A stretch of DNA of 39,004 bases. Source: Phycisphaerales bacterium. GTDB lineage: Bacteria; Planctomycetota; Phycisphaerae; SM23-33. Shown here one piece after another: positions 15,501 to 23,800 of the stretch. Within the stretch, counting starts at the first letter, position 1; the number at the start of each line of letters is the position of its first letter. A model generated the notes under the pieces. It was not told where the DNA came from. It ran no database searches and was given only the letters and a program-made list of their open reading frames with translations. A program made the translations under genes and the position numbers. Location: NCBI GenBank assembly GCA_003171235.1, contig PMYM01000101.1:1-39004 (forward strand), given 5' to 3'.

Positions 15501-16895
15501 ATGAGCAACAAGAATCCTGCGAAATTCATCGCTGACCTGTGTCAGTTGCGAATCCCCCGGCGGGATATGCTGCGCCTGGGGCTGGCCGGGGCGGCGGGCT
15601 GGCTGTTGTCCAGGGGCGACTCTCTGCGCGCCCTGGCCGGCGCTGCCACGCAGGCTAGCACAGGCGTCTCGCCGGTGCTACCAAGAGCCAAGGCCAAGGC
15701 CGTCATCCAGATATGGCTGTGGGGCGGGCCGGCGCAGCTTGACACTTTTGACCCCAAGCCCGATGCCGGCAACGACTATTGCGGCCCGTTGAAAAGCCCA
15801 ATCGCCACCAATGTGGATGGGATTCGCATCTGCGAACTGCTGCCGCAACTGGCCAAGCAGGCCGACAAGTACTCCATAATCCGCAGCATGACTCACGGGG
15901 TGAACGCCCACGAGACGGCCTCCTACATGGTTCAGACCGGCCGGCCGGCGGGGGAGCGGCTGGTGTACCCGTGCGCCGGGGCGGTGGTGTCGGTGTTCAA
16001 AGGCTACGACGCCGGCTACAAGGGGCAGATTCCGCCGTATGTAGTGCTTACGGAACCGCAGGGGCGATTCTCCGAATCAGGCTTCCTGGGAATGCGCTAC
16101 AAGCCCTTTGCCACCGGCGGCGACCCGGCCCAGAGCCGCTTCAACGTCGAGGGCATTGTCGCCCAGGGCATATCAGACCAGCGGCAACTGGAGCGGCGAG
16201 ACCTGCTGGGCAAACTCAATACCCTGGGTCAGGTCATGCCGGGCGATCCCCAGTTGGCGGCCTCGGAGAATGCACGCAAACAGGCCTACGACCTGATGCT
16301 TGGAGAGTCTGCCAAGCTGTTCGACCTTTCGCAGGAGAAAAACGAGCTGCGCGACCTGTACGGCCGCACGACCTTCGGGCAGTCCTGCCTGATGGCCAGG
16401 CGGCTGGTCGAGTGCGGGGTGCCATACGTCACCATCAATTACAAGGGATGGGACACGCACAAGCAGCATTTCCAGGCCATGCGGCGGATGCTGCCCGACA
16501 TGGACAAGGGCTTTGCGACCTTGCTGCAGGATTTGTCAGACCGCGGCCTGCTGGACAGCACCATCGTCTGGTGGGGCGGCGAATTCGGCCGGACACCTAA
16601 GATCCAGTGGGAGGCGCCCTGGAACGGTGGGCGCGGCCACTGGGGCAACGCTTTTTCGGTCGTCGTTGCCGGCGGCGGGTTCAAAGGTGGGCGGGTCGTC
16701 GGCTCCACCGACGCCCGCGGCGAGGAAGTGAAAGACCGGCCGGTATACCCGGTTGATCTCATTGCCAGCATGTACGAGTTGCTGGGCATAGATCCCGACG
16801 GGCAACTGCCCAATGCCCAGGGCCTGTCCGTCCGGGTAACGCCCTCCAAGGCCGACGGGGTCAAGATGGGCGGGCGGCTGAAGGAGATCATGTGA
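15501..16895 (+). CDS. DUF1501 family protein with Tat-like signal
   Basis: A 464-residue protein of the DUF1501 family, which belongs to the alkaline phosphatase/sulfatase-like fold. The N-terminal IPRRDMLRLGLAGAAGWLLS is a twin-arginine-like export signal (one arginine pair followed by a hydrophobic stretch). Recognisable family motifs are IQIWLWGGPAQLDTFDPKPD, SIIRSMTHGVNAHE, VTINYKGWDTHKQHF, VWWGGEFGRTPKI, GRGHWGNAFSVVVAGGG and the C-terminal YPVDLIASMYELLGID. The conserved Asp, His and Glu residues of these motifs may bind metal (inference). It starts 43 bases after the upstream stop and its stop codon overlaps the next gene by 4 bases, so the three genes form one transcription unit. The ribosome binding site is not obvious. 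Confidence 0.9.
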   Translation: MSNKNPAKFIADLCQLRIPRRDMLRLGLAGAAGWLLSRGDSLRALAGAATQASTGVSPVLPRAKAKAVIQIWLWGGPAQLDTFDPKPDAGNDYCGPLKSPIATNVDGIRICELLPQLAKQADKYSIIRSMTHGVNAHETASYMVQTGRPAGERLVYPCAGAVVSVFKGYDAGYKGQIPPYVVLTEPQGRFSESGFLGMRYKPFATGGDPAQSRFNVEGIVAQGISDQRQLERRDLLGKLNTLGQVMPGDPQLAASENARKQAYDLMLGESAKLFDLSQEKNELRDLYGRTTFGQSCLMARRLVECGVPYVTINYKGWDTHKQHFQAMRRMLPDMDKGFATLLQDLSDRGLLDSTIVWWGGEFGRTPKIQWEAPWNGGRGHWGNAFSVVVAGGGFKGGRVVGSTDARGEEVKDRPVYPVDLIASMYELLGIDPDGQLPNAQGLSVRVTPSKADGVKMGGRLKEIM

Positions 16896-19192
16896 GCGCC
16901 GTGGCATTTGTGCGAACATGGCGATTGCCCGTTGTAGTGGCGGTTCTTCTGGCCGTTGTGGCGGGTGCCCGCGCCCAGGCGATCCCGCCGCGGATAGGCT
17001 ATGTCTATCCCGCCGGAGGCAGGCAGGGCGATACGTTTGAGGTCATGGTGGGGGGGCAGTCTCTGGACGCCGCAGGCGAGGCGTATGTTGACGGCGGCGG
17101 AATTCAAGCCACGATGCTGGAGTACATCAAGCCTTTGACGCCGGCCCAGGCCGGCCAGTTGCGGGAGCGGATTCAGGAGTTGCAGCAGAAGCCCCGGGAC
17201 GCCGCCGTGACCGATGAGATCGCCCAGATTCGGGCCAAGCTGTTTGCCTTTGCTAACCGCCCCGGCCCGGCCATTGCCGAAACCGTCAAGCTACGGATCG
17301 CCATAGCGGCCAACGCCTCGCTCAATCAGCATGAGTTGCGGCTGAAGACGCCGGCGGGGCTGTCCAATCCGCTGGTGTTCTGCGTGGGGCAACTGCCCGA
17401 GTTGTCCGCCAAGACCGCCGGGATCATCGATCCCAGCGACTTCAAGGGCCCGCGTTTGCTGGGCCAGCCAAGCACCACCCCGCAGCGCGAGATGGCCGTT
17501 ACGTTGCCGGCCGTTGTCAACGGCCAGATCATGCCCGGCGGCGTGGATCGCTACCGCTTCCAGGCGCGCAAGGGACAGCGGCTGGTCGCGGCCGTCAATG
17601 CCAGGGAGTTGATCCCGTACCTGGCCGACGCCGTTCCCGGCTGGTTTCAGGCCGCCCTGACGCTGTACGACGCCGACGGCAACGCGTTGGCCTACGCCGA
17701 CCATTTCCAGTTCCACCCCGACCCGGTGCTGTATTCTGAAATTCCCAAAGATGGCCAGTACGTGCTGGCCATCCAGGACTCGCTCTATCGGGGCCGCCAG
17801 GACTTCGTATACCGCATCACTCTGGGCGAGTTGCCGTACCTGGCCGGCATCTTCCCCCTGGGCGGGCAGGCCGGCCAACCCGCGACGGTCGAGCTGTCAG
17901 GCTGGAATCTCTTGCAAACGAAGCTCGAGCTGGACGCCAAAGACAACATCCTTGGCCTCCGGCTGCTGGGTACGCGAAACGGGGAATGGCTGTCCAACCT
18001 CACGCCTTTTGAGTCAGGCGACCTGCCGGAATGTGTGGCCAAGAAGACCGCCCACTCGGCGGAGACCGCCCAGGCGGTAACGCTTCCAGTGGTGGTAAAT
18101 GGGCGCATCGAACAGCCGGGGCAGTGGGACGTTTTCCGTTTCGATGGCCGCGCCGGACAGGAGATCGTCGCCCAGGTCGATGCACGACGGCTAGGCTCCG
18201 CCTTGGACTCGGTGTTGCGGCTGACCGACGCCAACGGGCGGGAACTGGCGTTCAACGACGATCACGAGGACAAGGAACTGGGGTTGGTTACGCACCAGGC
18301 GGATTCGTACATCCGCTGCCGGCTGCCTGCCGACGGGACATATTACCTCCACCTTGGCGATGCTCAGCGGCAGGGCGGCAGCCAATGCGCCTACCGGCTG
18401 CGCATCAGCACTCCCCGGCCGGATTTCGCCCTGCGGCTGGCGCCGTCCAGCCTTAATGTCCGTCCCGGCGCCAGCGTCGTCTGCACCGCGTATGTCCTGC
18501 GAAAGGACGGCTTCGCCGGGGCAATAGACTTATCCCTCAAAGACGCGCCAACCGGCTTCACGCTGGCCGGCGGACGGGTGCCGGAGAATCAGGACACGGT
18601 GCCTATCACGCTAACGGCCCCGACCTCGCCCACCCAGGAGCCGGTCAGCCTGACCATTCAGGGTCGGGCAAAGATCCAGGGAGTGGACGTCGTTCGCACG
18701 GCCGTGCCGGCCGAGGATATGATGCAGGCCTTTGCTTATCGACACCTGGTTGCGGCCAAGGGGCTGTACGTCGATGTGGCCGGTCGATACATGCCGCGGG
18801 CTACCGGAGGAATCATAAGTTCGCTGCCGGTTAAGCTCCCGGCCGGGGGCGCTGCACGAGTACAGACGGCAGTCTCCACCAGCACGCTGGCCGGCACAAT
18901 CGGGTTTGAGCTGGATCAGCCGCCGGAGGGAATCGCCATCCAGAGCGTGTCGTCGATTGCCCGGGGCACGGAGATCATGCTCAAAGCCGACGCGGCCAAG
19001 GTAAAGCCCGGCCTAAAGGGCAACCTGATTGTCAGCATGTTCCTGACGCCGCGACCCACCACGTCAGCGACCTCGCGGCCGCAGACGAACTCGCGGCGAA
19101 TGCTGGTGGGCGTGCTGCCGGCCATTCCGTTCGAGATCGCCAGCGAGGGGCAGGCGTCGAGCCGCCCCGCCGACGGCCCCGGTGCCAAGTGA
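16892..19192 (+). CDS. Large exported protein with PPC-type domains
   Basis: A 766-residue exported protein typical of the third gene of DUF1549/DUF1501 operons. After a signal peptide (LPVVVAVLLAVVAGARAQA), residues about 30-60 contain PPRIGYVYPAGGRQGDTFEV, the start of an IPT/TIG-like domain. Two pre-peptidase C-terminal-like (PPC) beta-sandwich domains follow: one near 210-310 (MPGGVDRYRFQARKGQRLV...YVLAIQDSLYRG) and one near 400-510 (EQPGQWDVFRFDGRAGQEIV...YYLHLGDAQRQGG). The C-terminal part consists of further beta-rich segments. No protease or other active site is visible, so it is probably a binding or scaffold protein. The start is GTG 16892 within the stop of the upstream gene, with AAGGAG 5 bases before it, indicating translational coupling. 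Confidence 0.82.
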   Translation: MSAVAFVRTWRLPVVVAVLLAVVAGARAQAIPPRIGYVYPAGGRQGDTFEVMVGGQSLDAAGEAYVDGGGIQATMLEYIKPLTPAQAGQLRERIQELQQKPRDAAVTDEIAQIRAKLFAFANRPGPAIAETVKLRIAIAANASLNQHELRLKTPAGLSNPLVFCVGQLPELSAKTAGIIDPSDFKGPRLLGQPSTTPQREMAVTLPAVVNGQIMPGGVDRYRFQARKGQRLVAAVNARELIPYLADAVPGWFQAALTLYDADGNALAYADHFQFHPDPVLYSEIPKDGQYVLAIQDSLYRGRQDFVYRITLGELPYLAGIFPLGGQAGQPATVELSGWNLLQTKLELDAKDNILGLRLLGTRNGEWLSNLTPFESGDLPECVAKKTAHSAETAQAVTLPVVVNGRIEQPGQWDVFRFDGRAGQEIVAQVDARRLGSALDSVLRLTDANGRELAFNDDHEDKELGLVTHQADSYIRCRLPADGTYYLHLGDAQRQGGSQCAYRLRISTPRPDFALRLAPSSLNVRPGASVVCTAYVLRKDGFAGAIDLSLKDAPTGFTLAGGRVPENQDTVPITLTAPTSPTQEPVSLTIQGRAKIQGVDVVRTAVPAEDMMQAFAYRHLVAAKGLYVDVAGRYMPRATGGIISSLPVKLPAGGAARVQTAVSTSTLAGTIGFELDQPPEGIAIQSVSSIARGTEIMLKADAAKVKPGLKGNLIVSMFLTPRPTTSATSRPQTNSRRMLVGVLPAIPFEIASEGQASSRPADGPGAK

Positions 19193-19288
19193 CCTGACAC
19201 GTAACTCGCGCAAACGCGAAACTCAGAAAAACGGATTACGCGGATCATGAAGATTGCAGCGAAATAGATAAGGCAGGCAAGAGAACTA

Positions 19289-20401
19289 ATGCAGTTGGAA
19301 TCTCGGAGTATTACCGGGTCGAAGGCAGTGGAACTCTACTTGACCGCCATCCCCGGCCCAGCCGTGGGGGCAGACGGCGAGGCTGAGCAGGTTTTTGGCG
19401 CGATCGTCGGCGAAGCCGCCCGATGCGGGGGCAGGGTGTGCCAACTGAGGGCCTTCGTGCCGGAGGGTCGGCTGGAAGCCTATCAACGGGCATGGCAAGC
19501 GGCTTTTGGGCAGGGGCAGGCCGAATGCCCCTGCAACTGGCTTCAGGCCGGTCCGTCTGTTCCCGGAGGCGTGCAGGCGCACGTGATTGCCGCGCCCGTC
19601 GAGTGGAAGCCCCTGCGCGATCGCCGGGGCGCCCAGGCGGGCTGGTTGTGCAGTAATGGCAAGACTAGTTGGGCCATCGTTGGCGGGCTATGCCTGCCAC
19701 GATCAGCGGATGACGCGGCTTCCACCCAGGAGGCGTTCGAGGCGGCCGAAGCCCTGCTGGCCCAGGCCGGTATGGGCCTGGGAGATGTGGCGCGAACATG
19801 GTTTTTCCTGGACGATATCCTTGGCTGGTATGACCGGTTCAACGTTGGCCGGAGTCAAGTCTTCCGCCGTCGCGGTTTGCTGGGGCCTGCCCAGGGCGGC
19901 GGCGTGAACGTTCCGGCCAGCACCGGCATCGGCGTTTCCCCGGCCGGTGGCGCCCGGCTGGCGATGGACTTGCTGGCTGTCCGCGGCGAGAAAGGGTGCG
20001 TTCTTCGCCATCCCGCGGCCGGCAAGCAGCGATGCGCGTATGAATACGGGTCCGCCTTCGCCCGCTCGGCCGAGGCTGCCACCCTCGGCGGGCGGACAGT
20101 GTATGTCTCCGGCACGGCCGCCATCGATGTCCAGGGCAAGTCGTGTTTTGCAGGCGACGCCGGCAGCCAGATCAGAATGACCCTGGAGAACGTGCTGGCG
20201 GTTCTGTCGGACATGCGCTGCGGCGCGGAAAACGTGGTGCAGGCCATGGCCTACTGCAAAACGCCGGCCGTCGCCGCCCGGTTCATAGAGAGCTTCCAGC
20301 GTACGCTTTCCTGGCCGTGGGTTGTGGTCGTCGGCGACGTCTGCCGAGCCGATCTTGTTTTCGAGGCGGAGGTGACGGCCTGCCAGCCGGCTAACGGCTA
20401 G
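19289..20401 (+). CDS. RidA/chorismatase-like two-domain protein
   Basis: A 370-residue protein without signal peptide or membrane helix. The C-terminal part (about 240-365) has the pattern of the RidA/YjgF fold: GRTVYVSGTAAIDVQGKS, QIRMTLENVLAVLSDM and VVQAMAYCKTPAVAARFIES. The middle part (about 150-225) contains ARTWFFLDDILGWYDRFNVG and PASTGIGVSP, a pattern shared with chorismatases of the FkbO/Hyg5/XanB2 type, which hydrolyse chorismate to hydroxybenzoate or dihydrodiol products and have a RidA-like double-fold architecture. Whether it acts on chorismate cannot be decided by eye. Start at ATG 19289; the ribosome binding site is weak (AGAGAAC). It sits 96 bases after the DUF operon and about 470 bases before the large synthetase, on the same strand. 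Confidence 0.65.
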   Translation: MQLESRSITGSKAVELYLTAIPGPAVGADGEAEQVFGAIVGEAARCGGRVCQLRAFVPEGRLEAYQRAWQAAFGQGQAECPCNWLQAGPSVPGGVQAHVIAAPVEWKPLRDRRGAQAGWLCSNGKTSWAIVGGLCLPRSADDAASTQEAFEAAEALLAQAGMGLGDVARTWFFLDDILGWYDRFNVGRSQVFRRRGLLGPAQGGGVNVPASTGIGVSPAGGARLAMDLLAVRGEKGCVLRHPAAGKQRCAYEYGSAFARSAEAATLGGRTVYVSGTAAIDVQGKSCFAGDAGSQIRMTLENVLAVLSDMRCGAENVVQAMAYCKTPAVAARFIESFQRTLSWPWVVVVGDVCRADLVFEAEVTACQPANG

Positions 20402-20873
20402 GCCCGGCACGAACGGGTCCGAATACGGCATCGCAAGCCTCGGCGGCATATTCCCGGGAGTAGGGTCCAGACCCACGTGGTCGTGCGATGCTTACCAGGC
20501 TGGAATTCATGCTGTCAGCGATCATCCGGCCCGGCATGGCTGGCCGGACCGAAGGCCGTGACAGAAAGTTCAGTGCCGCCGGGGGGTATAGCAAACAAGG
20601 GCATTTGGGGATCGCTGGATTATGCCAGGCTCTTTAGTTATGAAGTTTTTCCAGTTGACTGCGTTAAGCTTACAGTGCTCGTGCAGCCTGATGCAGTGAT
20701 GGCGCGTAACGCCAGACCTTCGGTGTTTTAGTATGACGCTGTTGGCGGCTTTGTAGAAGCCAGTGGCAGCGACGCGTAAACGATGCAGCCACCAGGTGTG
20801 AAACGCTGGTTGTCCTCTGTTGTCGCACCTGTTGGCCTTTGGCATGATGGATCGCAAGCTTGGTGAAAAGAGT
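20402..20873. other. Long leader region upstream of the peptide synthetase
   Basis: About 470 bases with no convincing gene on either strand; the open frames present have non-coding composition. The middle (about 20590-20760) is clearly more AT-rich than the neighbours and probably contains the promoter of the synthetase gene. I could not identify a riboswitch, a T-box-like element or defined operators. Confidence 0.45.
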
Positions 20874-23800
20874 ATGAGCAGTTCCGGACAGGAGTGGGCC
20901 AGGGAAGGTACACGGCCGGTGCTGGCGTCCCATCTGGCAGCCTTTGCGGCTTTAGTGCATCGATATCGAGGGGAGGATGACCTGCGCCTGTGGGTTACCC
21001 ACCAGGCCGATCCCAGCCCGGATGGGCTATCCAGGCCTGCCCAACCATCGCTGCAGAGAATATCACTAGGCGACGATCCCACTGTTGAGGACCTGCTGAG
21101 CCGCGCGGGCTGCGTTCTGGCCGCGATTGGCGGCCCGGCCATTCATCTCGAACTGATGGGTCGTATCCATGTGACCTGGGAAGATGGGGATGGCCAGGTT
21201 GAACCGTCCGGGGCCACGCGGGGTTTCACCCTGTTGCTGGAACTGTCGCCCGCCGGCCAACTGTCAGCGAAGTTGTTCCATCATGATCGTCTTTGCCCGG
21301 GCACGACGCCGCTCCTGATGGACGGCCATTTTCGCACGCTTCTGGAAAGCTTGGCCGGCGACCGAACGGCCCAAGTCAGCCGGCTGCCCATGATTACTCC
21401 AGATGAGCGCCACACAATCCTGGAGCGCTGGAGCGGCCCCGCACATGATCCCGAGTTGTGCCGTGACGAACTGCTGCACGAGCTGTTCGAGGCACAGGTT
21501 GATGCCCGGCCGGGGCAAATTGCCCTGGAGTGTGCCGGCGAGCAAATGACTTATGCCCAGTTGGACGTGCGGTCCAATCAACTGGCCTGTCGCTTGCGTT
21601 CAGGTGGCATGCGGGCCGGGGACTTTGTGGGCATCCATCTGCCCCGTTCAGCGGACGTCGTTATCGCCATACTGGGGGTGCTCAAGGCCGGGGGGGCGTA
21701 CGTGCCGCTGGATAGCGACTATCCCGCCGACCGCGTGCAGTACATCTTGAACGACTGCAAGGTCCAATCGCTGATCACGGTGTCCAGCCTGGCGGCCCGG
21801 CTGGAGCCCGGGACGTGGTCCGTTGTGCTGATGGATAAGCAGCCGGACAAATCACCCAGCCAGCCGTCGCAACGTGTTGCTTGCCGCGCCGTTGGCGTCA
21901 TCCCTGACAACGCATGTTATGTCATTTATACCTCCGGGTCCACCGGCCGACCGAAGGGCGTGCTGATCACTCATCGCAACGCCTGCAACCTTGTTCGCGG
22001 CGAGGGGCGGATATTCGGCGTTGTGCCGGATGACCGGGTGTTCCAAGGCTTCTCTGTCGCCTTCGACGCATCGGTAGAGGAAATCTGGCTGGCGCTTTTT
22101 GCCGGGGCGACGCTGGTGGTAGGCACTGCCGATATGGTGCACGCCGGCCCAGCCTTGGCGGGTTTGCTGGCTCGAGCCAAGGTCACTGTGTTTTCCACAG
22201 TGCCCACGCTGCTCTCAACATTTGAGGAGGACATCCCTAGCCTGCGTCTGCTGATCCTGGGCGGCGAGGCCTGCACGCAGGACCTGGTCCGGCGCTGGTG
22301 CCGGCCGGGGCTGCGCGTGGTGAATACGTACGGGCCCACCGAAGCCACGGTAATTGCCACTTACGCGGATTGCGAACCGGACAAGCCGGTCACCATCGGA
22401 CGGGCTGCGCCTAACTATCGCACATATATCCTCGACCGCCATCTGCAGCCTGTGCCGGTGGGGGTATGCGGCGAGCTGCACATCGGCGGCGTGGGCGTTG
22501 CGGCCGGATACCTGGGCCGCCCGGAGCTCACGGCGGATAGATTCGTTCCCAATCCCTTCATGAACGGCCAGGGCGGCCGGCTGTACAAGACCGGCGACTT
22601 GGTGCGGTATTGCCTGGACGGGCAGATCGAGTTTGTCGGCCGGCTGGATACGCAGATCAAGCTGCGCGGTTTTCGCATCGAACTGTCGGAGATTGAGAGC
22701 GTGCTGCTGCGGTGTCCGGCTGTCCAGGCTGCCGTGACGGTCGTGCGCGAAGATTCTCCAGGTCTGCAGCAATTGGTCGGCTACGTCGTGCCCCGGCAGG
22801 GCCAGGACGTGGATGAGGATGCCATTAAGGTGATCCTCCGCGCCCAGTTGCCGGTGTTCATGGTGCCGGGGCGCCTTGAAATCGTGGACAAGTTGCCCAC
22901 GCTGCCTAGCGGCAAGGTGGACCGCAAGCGTCTGCCGGCGCCGCGCCCTCGGCAAGTCCAGCCAGCCGAGAACGGCGGGGCTTTCGTTGGCGACTTGGAG
23001 CCGCAACTGGGGGCGACTTGGCGGGAGCTGTTTGCGCCGACGGCGGTGGGGCCGCTGGACGATTTCTTCAAGGATCTGGGAGGACACTCCCTGCTGGCGG
23101 CACGCATGGTTTCCCGGATGCGGCAACGCCCCGAGTTCTGCGACCTGTCCGTCCTGGACGTTTACAACTTCCCGACCGTGCGAACTCTGGCAGCCGAACT
23201 GCGGAGCCGGCATGAAGCCGTCTCCCGAATTCCTGGCGCCGGCGCCAGTCCCCTCCCCGTGCGCCCGACCTCCCGAGCGGGCTATGGGCTGTGCGTCCTG
23301 GCCCAGACGGTGAGCTTGTGGGTTATCGCAGGCCTGTTCTCCATGCAATGGCTGACGCCATACTTGGCGTATTGTTGGCTCATCGAGCGCGGCATGGGGG
23401 TCATCGATGCCATCGCCGTCTCCCTGGCAGTGCTGCTGGCGTTTTATCCACTGCTGATGGCCGCGTCTATTGCAGTCAAGTGGGCGGTAATCGGCCGCTA
23501 TAAGGCCGGGGACTACCCCTTGTGGGGCTGGTACTACCTGCGTTGGTGGTTTGTCAATCAGGTTCTGTCGGTAGTCCCGATCGACTACCTGGCGGGCACG
23601 CCCCTGTTATCGTTGTATTACCGGCTCATGGGCGCTCGCATTGGGCACAACGTGTACTTCGGCGCAGATAACATCAGCGCTTTCGACCTGGTAAGCGTGG
23701 GCGACGACTCAAGTCTAGGCATCGAAACTATGCTGATGGGTTACTCACTAGAGGGGGGGCGCCTGCGGTTGGGACCGGTGACGGTGGGCCGCGGCTGCTT

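Noticed and set aside
20570..21142. Minus-strand frame of 190 residues covering the synthetase leader
   Set aside because: No recognisable domain and no ribosome binding site; half of it is antisense to the synthetase start.
22215..23348. Minus-strand frame of 377 residues inside the adenylation domain
   Set aside because: Long only because of high GC content; His/Gln/Arg-rich shadow with no family features.
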